Shown: piece by piece, positions 1 through 7,774 of the stretch | Layout: every line of letters starts with the position of its first letter | Position numbering within the stretch: the stretch's first letter is position 1 | From: Moraxellaceae bacterium | Lineage (GTDB): Bacteria; Pseudomonadota; Gammaproteobacteria; Pseudomonadales; Ketobacteraceae | Assembly (NCBI GenBank): GCA_002402125.1 | Contig: NVVG01000071.1 | Location: 5,561 to 13,334 of the forward strand | Length of the DNA: 7,774 nucleotides | Direction: 5' to 3' | Program-made: the position numbers and the translations under genes | Notes under the pieces: generated by a model | The model's database searches: none | Told to the model about the DNA's origin: nothing | Seen by the model: only the letters and a program-made list of their open reading frames with translations

Positions 1-34
1 GAGACTACCTAATGATGGTTTGAGTAATACAAAC

Positions 35-82
35 AAAAAACGCATAACCTAATAGCGTAACTCGCGTTTAGATTATGCGTTT
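35..82 (-). terminator. Intrinsic terminator of the isocitrate dehydrogenase gene
   Basis: Read on the minus strand, arms AAACGCATAA (82-73) and TTATGCGTTT (47-38) form a perfect 10-bp stem. An inner TAA/TTA and GCG/CGC pairing (50-70) extends it. The downstream arm runs into a T-rich tract (TTTTTTG, 40-34). The stem begins 12 bases after the icd stop codon. Hairpin plus T-tract is seen directly in the sequence; its use as the icd terminator is inferred from position and orientation. Confidence 0.8.
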
Positions 83-94
83 AACATTGCTATA

Positions 95-2401
<2,307 letters not shown>

Positions 2402-2534
2402 TTAACAGAGCGGTAGTTTTTGCGTGGCGTAGTATACAAAAATTTGATGGCTTTCTGTAGATAGATAACAGGGTTTTAAATAATACCTGAATAATCCTAC
2501 GCTAAAGTGGCCAGTATAAGGACTTCGACACTGG

Positions 2535-2609
2535 TTGAGAGGCAGTCGCACACGTTAATAATGACGTGGCATCCTTTCTGCCCCCTTCTACTCTCAAGAT
2601 ACAAGTATA
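2535..2609 (-). promoter_or_regulatory. Candidate icd promoter -10 and structured 5' leader
   Basis: On the minus strand a TATACT hexamer (2609-2604) would place a start site near 2597. That is exactly where a set of nested inverted repeats begins: TTGAGA (2597-2592) with TCTCAA (2540-2535), GGCAG (2582-2578) with CTGCC (2545-2541), and inside them CACGT (2568-2564) with ACGTG (2555-2551) around an 8-base loop. The pairs stack into one long imperfect hairpin with asymmetric bulges, about 200 bases ahead of the icd start. The pairing is seen directly. A leader or riboregulatory role is inference, and the -35 element is poor (GCTACA at 17 bp, or TTGCTA at 19 bp). The same repeats could fold in a plus-strand transcript. 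Confidence 0.3.
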
Positions 2610-2751
2610 GACAGCAATGACAGAACTGTAGCAAAGGGGGTGATTTTATACCTAATCTGGTCACTTGCTTGATTGATGCTGGCTTTACGCGCTGCTGTAC
2701 AAAATATCAACACTACGACTCAGAGGTATACATTCGACGGGCACTATTCTA

Positions 2752-2794
2752 TTGACTGACACATTCTTTCAATTAGGCTATGGCCATCATAGCC
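2752..2794 (+). promoter_or_regulatory. Candidate SDR promoter with overlapping dyad
   Basis: TTGACT (2752-2757) resembles a sigma-70 -35 box. At 16 bp the -10 would be TAGGCT (2774-2779), matching at only three of six positions. A perfect inverted repeat, GGCTATG (2776-2782) and CATAGCC (2788-2794) around GCCAT, overlaps that position and lies 52 bases ahead of the SDR start codon. It could be an operator or a leader hairpin. The repeat is certain; promoter and operator function are inferred. Confidence 0.3.
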
Positions 2795-2846
2795 CGTACT
2801 ATTTCCCGTAAAAATCTGCGCCCATAATCGACCTGAGAAAACGTCA

Positions 2847-3671
2847 ATGAAAACAGTTGTCATCACCGGAGCATCATCAGGCATTGGTTTAGCCTGTGTA
2901 CAAGCAAGCCTACAAAAAGGATACAGCGTTATCGCCACCGCCCGCAAAACCGAAGATTTAGCGAAACTTGCCGACATGGGTGCCAAAACAGTAACCATGG
3001 AACTACTGGACGAAAACAGCGTAACCGCAGCTGCCACCAAAATCCTAGAATTGTCCAATGGAAAAATCGACGCACTGTTTAACAACGCGGGTTACGGCCA
3101 ACAGACAGCGCTAGAAGACAGTACCTGGCAAAGTTTAACCGACCAACACACCGCCAATGTCATTGGCCCGATACAACTTACCAACCAGCTTTTACCGGCG
3201 CTAGGCAAAGGTAGCAAGCTAATTTTTAACGGTTCTATTTTGGGGCTAATCACTGCTGCATTTCGTGGTCCTTATAGCATGTCAAAATATGCCTTGGAAG
3301 CCGCAGTAGACGCATACAAATTGGAGTTGGAGTCCAAAGGTGTTGATGTTCACCTGATCCAGCCGGGCCCGATTGATGCAAAATTTCGCGCCAACGCACT
3401 CGTAAACCTGAAAAAAACCCTCGATGGTAAAAAAACACGACTGGATTATAGCAACCACCTGGCCAGACTAGAGAACAGTCAAAATACAAAAGGCACTTTA
3501 CCCGCGAGTAGTGTGGCGGATATCTATATTGGCATCATTACGGGGACCCATACAAAAACTCGATACCTAGTGACGAATATCGCCAAAATAGCTGCGCTGC
3601 TAAAACGTCTGTTAGGAGACGGTTTTCACCGTTTTGCCCGCTCATCAGAGCCTGCAAACGAAGCCGATTAG
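2847..3671 (+). CDS. YbbO-like short-chain dehydrogenase/reductase
   Basis: Classical SDR oxidoreductase of 274 aa with a Rossmann fold, predicted cytosolic. The cofactor motif TGASSGIG is at 7-14, NNAG at 79-82, and the catalytic tetrad is Asn104 (in TANVIG), Ser130, Tyr143 and Lys147 (YSMSK), followed by PGPI at 173-176. Arg33 in TARK after the second strand suggests NADP(H) preference. Overall pattern and tail (RYLVT, then a basic LLKRLLG helix) recall E. coli YbbO, an NADP-dependent aldehyde reductase, so reduction of aldehydes or related carbonyls is plausible but the substrate is unknown. The start gives the usual seven-residue strand before the glycine motif; the ribosome site (GAGAAAA) is weak. 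The basic C-terminal helix (about 245-270) could touch membranes. It lies divergent to icd and 127 bases ahead of the lipoprotein gene with no strong terminator between, so co-transcription is possible. Confidence 0.9.
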   Translation: MKTVVITGASSGIGLACVQASLQKGYSVIATARKTEDLAKLADMGAKTVTMELLDENSVTAAATKILELSNGKIDALFNNAGYGQQTALEDSTWQSLTDQHTANVIGPIQLTNQLLPALGKGSKLIFNGSILGLITAAFRGPYSMSKYALEAAVDAYKLELESKGVDVHLIQPGPIDAKFRANALVNLKKTLDGKKTRLDYSNHLARLENSQNTKGTLPASSVADIYIGIITGTHTKTRYLVTNIAKIAALLKRLLGDGFHRFARSSEPANEAD

Positions 3672-3798
3672 GGCTTTCTTGGGCTATTAGGTGTAAAATC
3701 TACATTTTTAATAATTAACAATTATAAATGAACCTTTTTCCACTATAACGGCACTTACCAGAGCAGTAATAAAAATAATAATCTAGGGATAAAACACA

Positions 3799-4512
3799 AT
3801 GATCAATAAACCTTCAATTAAACCTGTTTTTGTATTGCTCTCAGCCATCACCTTAACCATTGTCGGTTGCGGTGGCGGGCCGGTTCCTACCAGCGAAGAA
3901 TTAGTCACAAAATACCCTGATGTGGGACAAAATTCCTCCCGTGCCGAGAACAAAGAAATCCTCTGTCCTTTTGTGCGTATGTTAGAGCGCTCCGGTTCGT
4001 TTGATGAGGAAGTTGCTTCCTTGCCTACTATAACGATTACCACCAAGTCTTTGGGCACTGCAGCAAAAGAATTTGGCTGCGCGACCTCAGCTTGCCAAAT
4101 AGTCGCCAACATTGCGTCAAGTGGCCAAGGCAACCCTGGTGTCGATATTGAAAGGCTGCATGATGCCGATACAATTGCCCATGATTGTGGTCTTACTTTT
4201 GGATTTGGTGATACCCAGGTAAATGACGCGGTCCGTCAAAACACCTTAGATCGTCTAGCAGATTTAGCCGACAATGAAGGTAACTTGGTTTATGCCGATC
4301 TAGAAACCGTTAAACTTGAAAATTGTGCGGCAGAAGGGGTAGAGATATCAAGCCCAGGTGAACTTGAAACAAAACTTATATTTGCCTACCTAGGTGGGGT
4401 TGAAAACGGCTCTATTCCTTTAAGTGATGTAGAGCGTTTATTCCACGCGACAATGCCAGAAAATAAAACCACATCGTGGCTTAATTCCGGCTTGCTTGGT
4501 AAAGTGAAGTAA
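3799..4512 (+). CDS. Predicted outer-membrane lipoprotein, possible family 2 peroxidase-like fold
   Basis: This 237-aa product has a type II signal peptide: basic N-terminus, hydrophobic stretch 9-22 and lipobox IVGC, with lipidated Cys24. Gly at +2 favours Lol sorting to the outer membrane. No family is certain. The mature part has features arranged as in heme-thiolate (family 2, chloroperoxidase/peroxygenase) peroxidases: a Cys-Pro at 56-57 in ILCPFVRML (the axial-ligand position in that family), then an HDAD segment, FGFGDTQVND, and near the C-terminus GELETKLIFAYLGG followed by IPLSDVERLF. However, the family's Glu-His-Asp acid motif reads Leu-His-Asp here and the PCP/NHGY signature is not intact, so any such protein would be divergent or non-catalytic. 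Further cysteines (CATSAC, HDC, ENC) could form disulfides. The ribosome site AGGGA lies 9 bases before the ATG. A strong terminator follows. The lipoprotein call is firm; the peroxidase resemblance is inference. Confidence 0.85.
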   Translation: MINKPSIKPVFVLLSAITLTIVGCGGGPVPTSEELVTKYPDVGQNSSRAENKEILCPFVRMLERSGSFDEEVASLPTITITTKSLGTAAKEFGCATSACQIVANIASSGQGNPGVDIERLHDADTIAHDCGLTFGFGDTQVNDAVRQNTLDRLADLADNEGNLVYADLETVKLENCAAEGVEISSPGELETKLIFAYLGGVENGSIPLSDVERLFHATMPENKTTSWLNSGLLGKVK

Positions 4513-4523
4513 TCGTTTAAATT

Positions 4524-4560
4524 GAAAGGGTAGGAAATACCTACCCTTTCTCACTTTTTA
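4524..4560 (+). terminator. Strong intrinsic terminator after the lipoprotein gene
   Basis: A perfect 11-bp stem, GAAAGGGTAGG (4524-4534) with CCTACCCTTTC (4540-4550), closes a 5-base AAATA loop and is followed by TCACTTTTTA. It starts 12 bases after the lipoprotein stop codon. It ends the SDR/lipoprotein stretch, so the kinase gene downstream needs its own promoter. Confidence 0.92.
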
Positions 4561-4661
4561 TCTACATCCTCTCGCCATTGCCACACTCAACTCCCCATCT
4601 ATACACTGAGTAAAACGCGTCAGATCTTAAGCGCTCGCCCTACCCTGATGTCTGCTCTGCC

Positions 4662-4692
4662 TTGTCAGCCATTTTCATGCTAGTCTACTAGC
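4662..4692 (+). promoter_or_regulatory. Candidate kinase-gene promoter with TrpR-like dyad
   Basis: TTGTCA (4662-4667, five of six to the -35 consensus) is followed after 16 bp by TCTACT (4684-4689, four of six to the -10). Lying over the -10 is a perfect dyad, GCTAGT-CT-ACTAGC (4679-4692), which contains CTAG-N4-CTAG, the core spacing of E. coli TrpR operators. The predicted leader is about 68 bases. A promoter is needed here because a strong terminator precedes it; the exact boxes and the repressor identity are inference. Confidence 0.4.
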
Positions 4693-4764
4693 GATTGCCG
4701 CTACTTATGCCAATCTTGACTCGCCAAGCCCTGTAAATGGCACCAGCATTACGAGGAAACAACA

Positions 4765-6093
4765 ATGTCGATAAAGGAACTTGATAGCCCTTTAATCAAC
4801 TTCAACTCACTACATAAACTATGGGCCGGCAGAAAACGCTCAGCCCACGCAGTGATGACTGTCATAAAAATTGATGCGGCCTATCGAAAAACCGCAAAAA
4901 AAGTCGTCGCGCTTAGCTGCTCTCTTGCTGAATCTCAAAAGCTCTATAAAAAAACCCATGAAGAAAATGCCCAGCGCCTCTATGATCTCTGTCATGATAA
5001 TGGCGGATCCTGGGCTAAATTTGGCCAATTCCTTAGTGCTCGCCCAGACCTTTTACCGCGGGAATACATCAAAGCTCTCGAACCTTTACAAAACGACATT
5101 AGCCCCACACCTTTTGCTGAATTGGAACCCCTTCTTACCGATCAACTTGGGGGGGATTGGCGAGAGCTTTTCTCCAAAGTCAATGAAGAACCTATCGCTA
5201 CCGCCTCGATTGGCCAGGTCCATAAGGCAACCCTAAAGGATGGACGTAAGGTTGCGGTAAAAATCCAGCTCCCCCATATTAAAAAGCTTTTTTCCCAAGA
5301 CGTTATTCTATTTCGTATTCTTGCAAAACTATTGTCCAACCGCATCCCACAGATCGACCTTTCCAACATGGTGGGCTACTTACTCAAGACCATCAGCGAA
5401 GAGTTAGACTTCACCAATGAAGCGAGTAATATCACTGCGTTTGGCAAACTACACCATATCCCAGGAGTGAAAGTTCCTACCTTAATAGCAGAACTAAGCA
5501 CAGAAAAAGTGATAACCACCGAATGGATTCAAGGCGTTCGCTTGGTAGATTACCTCAAGCGTACGTTTGGCGATAAGCAGAAAAAAATCCTCTACTTATT
5601 ACAAAATAGCTATATGCAACAAGCTATGTGGCACGGTATTTATCAAGGCGACCCTCATCCTGGTAATTTCTTGGTTGATCGCGACGCTAACTTGCATATT
5701 CTTGATTATGGATACATGGGAAGGCTGACACCCACAGAAACTGCAAATTTCTCACGCTTAATAATGGTCATCACCCAGAACAGTCACGAAGACATGTTAA
5801 CCGTACTCAATGACTCCGGTTTTGAAGGTTTAACCGAAGAAATGTTTCAGGGTAAGTCGCTTACTATGATTGAGTCAATGTCCGGTATGAACCGCAGCGG
5901 TGGTGGCGCACAAATTGATGTTGTTATCAGCGCACTGTTGGAGCAATTTAGGGAGAACCGTATTACTGTGCCGGACTATTTTATCTCCGTCGGCCGAGTA
6001 TTTATCACGGTCGGTGGCCTATTACGAACCTACGACGTTCCGTTTAATATTATGAGCAATGAGATAGTAACGTTCGGCAAGACGGAACGCTGA
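4765..6093 (+). CDS. AarF/ABC1/UbiB-family atypical kinase
   Basis: This 442-aa protein is of the ABC1/ADCK/UbiB family, whose members support ubiquinone biosynthesis or lipid handling through an atypical ATPase/kinase fold. Hallmarks in order are KFGQ (85-88, the KxGQ motif) with SARPDLLP after it, alanine-rich nucleotide loop ATASIGQVH (145-153), ATP-binding lysine Lys166 in VAVKIQ, SEELDFTNEASN (211-222), catalytic DPHPGN (296-301) and the metal-binding triad as DYG (314-316) rather than DFG. E. coli UbiB is about 100 residues longer and ends in two membrane helices. I see no such hydrophobic tail here, and no ubiE/ubiJ neighbours, so this is probably a paralogue and not UbiB itself; its target is unknown. 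The start is supported by GAGGA seven bases before the ATG. The gene stands alone between a terminator upstream and a bidirectional terminator downstream. Confidence 0.92.
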   Translation: MSIKELDSPLINFNSLHKLWAGRKRSAHAVMTVIKIDAAYRKTAKKVVALSCSLAESQKLYKKTHEENAQRLYDLCHDNGGSWAKFGQFLSARPDLLPREYIKALEPLQNDISPTPFAELEPLLTDQLGGDWRELFSKVNEEPIATASIGQVHKATLKDGRKVAVKIQLPHIKKLFSQDVILFRILAKLLSNRIPQIDLSNMVGYLLKTISEELDFTNEASNITAFGKLHHIPGVKVPTLIAELSTEKVITTEWIQGVRLVDYLKRTFGDKQKKILYLLQNSYMQQAMWHGIYQGDPHPGNFLVDRDANLHILDYGYMGRLTPTETANFSRLIMVITQNSHEDMLTVLNDSGFEGLTEEMFQGKSLTMIESMSGMNRSGGGAQIDVVISALLEQFRENRITVPDYFISVGRVFITVGGLLRTYDVPFNIMSNEIVTFGKTER

Positions 6094-6143
6094 TACACGT
6101 CTGAGGCCCTGAAAGAGCTCATTTAGCAACACTCCAAAGCCAA

Positions 6144-6186
6144 GATAAAAGGCATTCACTTACCGAAAATGAATGCCTCTTTCCTC
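6144..6186. terminator. Bidirectional terminator between convergent genes
   Basis: AGGCATTCA (6150-6158) and TGAATGCCT (6170-6178) form a perfect 9-bp stem around an 11-base loop. On the minus strand it continues into TTTATC (6149-6144), a fair T-tract for the H1-like gene; on the plus strand it continues CTCTTTCCTC, a weaker one for the kinase gene. It lies 56 bases after the kinase stop and about 42 bases after the H1-like stop. It works best for the minus strand; bidirectional use is inferred. Confidence 0.75.
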
Positions 6187-6219
6187 TAATCGTTAGAATG
6201 TACGTCAACTAGTCTTAAA

Positions 6220-6999
6220 CTATGCACTCGCCGTGGCTTTCTTTACTGCTTTTTTTGGTGTTGGTTTAACAGCGGCTTTCTTGGTAACAACTTTTTTAGG
6301 GCCAGCTTTCTTTGCGACGGCTTTCTTAGTAACAGTTTTCTTTGCCACTGCCTTCTTAGGAGCAGCCTTCTTAGACGCGGGTTTCTTTATGGGCGCAATC
6401 TTCCCTTCCTTAGTTGCTTTCTTGATCAGCTCCTTCTCCCGCTTTTCTACTTTCTTAGCGATTTCCTTTACTTTCTTTTCAATCGTCTTTTGATAATCCT
6501 TAAGCCTCTTACCGTATTTTGATTCTAAGGACTTGCGTATTTGGTCTTTGGCTAACTCTACAGCATGCTCAAACTCTTCTTCGATTCGCTCTTTGAATTC
6601 ATGTTCTTTTTCAGTAACTTTATCTACCAATTTGGTTTCAGCTTCAATAAAGCGCTCTTTTAATTGAGCCAACTGAACATCCAATTTCGCCTCACTCATT
6701 TGCTGGCGACGCTCTTCAAGCATATCAACCGCCGCATCCAAAACTTCTTGAGCCTGTTCGGCAGCGACCTGTGCTGCAGCAGACGCCTTAATGCGCCACA
6801 CTTTTTGGGTTTCATTCAAACGTTTAGCAGCTTTTACCGCTCGATTTTGTGAATTATCCAATTGCTTTTCGATTTTCTCTACAACGGCCATGGCACGATC
6901 AACCGGCCCTGGTTTGTTTATGCTAGCCGCCAATTTCTTAACCTTAGCTTTGACTGCAGGTTTTTTTGATGGTTTAGCGGCTTTAGGTTTAGATGTCAT
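6220..6999 (-). CDS. Histone H1-like Lys/Ala-rich coiled-coil protein
   Basis: This 259-aa, strongly basic, low-complexity protein has three parts: a basic N-terminal tail (2-30, rich in Lys, Pro and Ala), a long charged helical region with heptad-like spacing (about 33-195, likely coiled coil), and a C-terminal tail built of KKxxx pentads (205-244) ending in KKATASA. The tail resembles the Lys/Ala/Pro tails of bacterial H1-like proteins such as Pseudomonas AlgP, which bind DNA without sequence specificity. A nucleoid-associated or structural role is therefore inferred. It has no signal peptide or membrane segment. The ATG at 6999 is chosen because GGAG sits six bases ahead of it; an in-frame ATG at 7011 has no well-placed ribosome site. 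It is a single gene, convergent with the kinase gene and sharing a terminator with it. A PHA-phasin function (as in PhaF) is possible, but I do not recognise a phasin domain. Confidence 0.85.
   Translation of the reverse strand: MTSKPKAAKPSKKPAVKAKVKKLAASINKPGPVDRAMAVVEKIEKQLDNSQNRAVKAAKRLNETQKVWRIKASAAAQVAAEQAQEVLDAAVDMLEERRQQMSEAKLDVQLAQLKERFIEAETKLVDKVTEKEHEFKERIEEEFEHAVELAKDQIRKSLESKYGKRLKDYQKTIEKKVKEIAKKVEKREKELIKKATKEGKIAPIKKPASKKAAPKKAVAKKTVTKKAVAKKAGPKKVVTKKAAVKPTPKKAVKKATASA
6268..6387 (-). repeat. Eight tandem 15-bp units coding KKxxx pentapeptides
   Basis: Inside the H1-like gene, eight consecutive in-frame pentads (KKPAS, KKAAP, KKAVA, KKTVT, KKAVA, KKAGP, KKVVT, KKAAV) give a 15-bp period visible as recurring CTTTCTT or CTTCTT blocks on the plus strand. 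Units are diverged at the DNA level. They are followed by KPTP, KKAV and KKATASA, which break the period. Such arrays tend to vary in copy number by recombination or slippage. Confidence 0.85.
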
Positions 7000-7131
7000 T
7001 ATATTCTCCATTCAATATGAATCGTTCCTATTCTGAAATACCAGAAATACTGCTAGCAAGTACATCAATTTACATCGAAAAGTCGATCCGGGGTTTAATT
7101 TGGATATGCCCAATAGGCAGGCTGGGGCATT

Positions 7132-7203
7132 ATGCCAGAATTTATTATTAAAAAACGCGACAAGAGCATTGAAGATAGTTTAATACCAGAAAAAATCAAC
7201 TAA
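7132..7203 (+). CDS. Possible 23-codon small ORF, unsupported by homology
   Basis: An ATG at 7132 opens 23 codons (MPEFIIKKRD, then KSIEDSLIPEKIN) ending at TAA 7201-7203. GGGG ends four bases before the ATG, a weak ribosome site, and the start lies inside a hairpin-forming stretch. Its main support is context: a good plus-strand terminator follows at 7235-7272 and no other plus-strand gene explains it. The product has no recognised family. It might instead be a non-coding transcript or chance. Confidence 0.2.
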   Translation: MPEFIIKKRDKSIEDSLIPEKIN

Positions 7204-7234
7204 AGTACCGGCGTACAAATGGGCTCCCCATGTT

Positions 7235-7272
7235 GAACTTGATTGATTATTAATCGGGGTTCTTTTCTTATT
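7235..7272 (+). terminator. Plus-strand intrinsic terminator without an annotated gene
   Basis: In RNA, GAACUUGAUU (7235-7244) pairs with AAUCGGGGUUC (7252-7262) as GAUU/AAUC, two U-G wobbles, one bulged G and GAAC/GUUC, around a 7-base loop. UUUUCUUAUU (7263-7272) follows. The T-tract lies only on the plus strand and overlaps the stop codon of the minus-strand receiver gene, so it does not serve that gene well. It implies a short plus-strand transcript from the 7012-7234 spacer. Confidence 0.55.
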
Positions 7273-7774
7273 GTGAATAAACCCAACGAGACAAACACTC
7301 TTCTATCTCATCAAGTTTGGCTGGTTTTGACAGATAATCATTCATACCCGCCAGGAGGCATCGCTTTCTATCTACCTCTAGAACATTTGCAGTTATTGCA
7401 ATAATGGGTACGGAGTGCCCCCAGTGTGAAAGTTTTCTAATGTTTTCTGTCGTGATAAATCCATCCATGTAAGGCATCTGACAATCCATTAATATCGCAT
7501 CATACTGTTTTTTACTAGCGGTCAAAAAGCCCTCTCGACCATCACAGGCCTCGGTCACAGTATAACCTAAGCTAGTCAGCATCTTGCTTAGGATCTTGCG
7601 ATTTACTAAATTGTCCTCAACGATCAGTACTTCCGGACTCTCCGCTGACATAGGCTCATCACCTCGTGGAGGTTGAGATTGCAGATGCTCTTCTAATCGG
7701 AATTGTTTTGCATCAAGCATGCGCATCAATGAGTGCTCCTGCAAAGTACAAACTTCTCCAGTACGACTCGTGCT
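7268..7774 (-). CDS. Receiver-domain protein, 5' end beyond the window (hybrid kinase tail or stand-alone regulator)
   Basis: The visible 168 residues stay open to the window edge. From about residue 47 they form a complete CheY-like receiver domain: acidic pair in VEDN (52-55), phospho-acceptor Asp97 in LMDCQMP, switch Thr128 in ITANV and conserved Lys150 in LSKP. VEDNLVNRK, MDCQMPYMDGF and AGMNDYLSKP are typical of receivers at the end of hybrid sensor histidine kinases, and the protein stops soon after the domain with no Hpt or DNA-binding output. Alternatively, an ATG at 7651 preceded seven bases upstream by a strong ribosome site, GAGGTGA (7665-7659), would give a stand-alone 127-aa response regulator. 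The 41 open codons before it favour the longer frame without proving it. The receiver call is firm; the full architecture cannot be judged here. Confidence 0.9.
   Translation of the reverse strand, partial: STSRTGEVCTLQEHSLMRMLDAKQFRLEEHLQSQPPRGDEPMSAESPEVLIVEDNLVNRKILSKMLTSLGYTVTEACDGREGFLTASKKQYDAILMDCQMPYMDGFITTENIRKLSHWGHSVPIIAITANVLEVDRKRCLLAGMNDYLSKPAKLDEIEECLSRWVYSQ

Noticed and set aside
2676..2759. 27-codon plus-strand ORF in the icd/SDR spacer
   Set aside because: No ribosome site, no recognisable motif, and it overlaps the candidate SDR -35 box.
2744..3085. 113-codon minus-strand ORF over the SDR start
   Set aside because: It lies antisense to the glycine-motif region of a clear SDR and has no family features of its own.
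3661..3676. AAGCC/GGCTT hairpin at the end of the SDR gene as a terminator
   Set aside because: The stem is only 5 bp, overlaps the stop codon, and the following TCTTGGGC is a poor T-tract.
4648..4683. 11-codon ORF ahead of the kinase gene
   Set aside because: Too short, without a ribosome site, and it ends inside the promoter dyad; probably chance.
4765..6093. Calling the kinase UbiB
   Set aside because: Membrane tail and ubi neighbours are absent, so only the family can be named.
6233..6493. Phe/Ala-rich plus-strand ORF resembling a membrane protein
   Set aside because: It is the antisense of the Lys/Ala repeat tail of the H1-like gene; Phe codons mirror AAG/AAA lysine codons.
6220..6999. 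PhaF-type phasin
   Set aside because: The basic repeat tail fits, but I do not recognise a phasin domain in the central region and no PHA genes are nearby.
7132..7203. Remnant of an ATP-cone domain (IIKKRD...EKIN)
   Set aside because: The resemblance spans about 20 residues of low information and nothing like the rest of the domain follows.

Overview
The window reads as chromosomal DNA of a Gammaproteobacterium, probably marine or free-living with a moderate GC content. This rests on a monomeric NADP-dependent isocitrate dehydrogenase, a YbbO-like short-chain dehydrogenase, an AarF/UbiB-family kinase, a lysine/alanine-rich histone H1-like protein and a hybrid-type receiver domain. The species assignment is inference. 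I see no insertion sequence, integrase, phage gene, CRISPR array, tRNA or rRNA.

Layout. Positions 95-2332 (minus) encode monomeric isocitrate dehydrogenase, which has its own hairpin terminator at the left edge. A 514-base divergent spacer (2333-2846) follows, holding several inverted repeats and candidate promoters. Then come three plus-strand genes: a YbbO-like SDR oxidoreductase (2847-3671), a predicted outer-membrane lipoprotein with faint resemblance to heme-thiolate (family 2) peroxidases (3799-4512, closed by a strong terminator), and an AarF/ABC1/UbiB-family atypical kinase (4765-6093), apparently with its own promoter. A bidirectional terminator at about 6144-6186 separates the kinase from a convergent minus-strand histone H1-like coiled-coil protein (6220-6999). 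The right end carries a receiver-domain protein on the minus strand (7268-7774). Its reading frame runs off the window, so it is either the tail of a hybrid histidine kinase or a small stand-alone regulator.

How the genes relate. There is no obvious pathway operon. The window looks like a housekeeping region of mostly single-gene transcription units: TCA-cycle NADPH supply, a reductase that would probably use NADPH, a quinone/lipid-associated kinase, a nucleoid-associated protein and a signalling protein. SDR and lipoprotein could share a transcript, since no convincing terminator lies between them, but the 127-base gap leaves this open.

The parts most worth a second look are the lipoprotein, the structured region upstream of icd, a TrpR-operator-like dyad ahead of the kinase gene, and an otherwise unexplained plus-strand terminator at 7235-7272 that implies a short transcript between the H1-like gene and the receiver gene.
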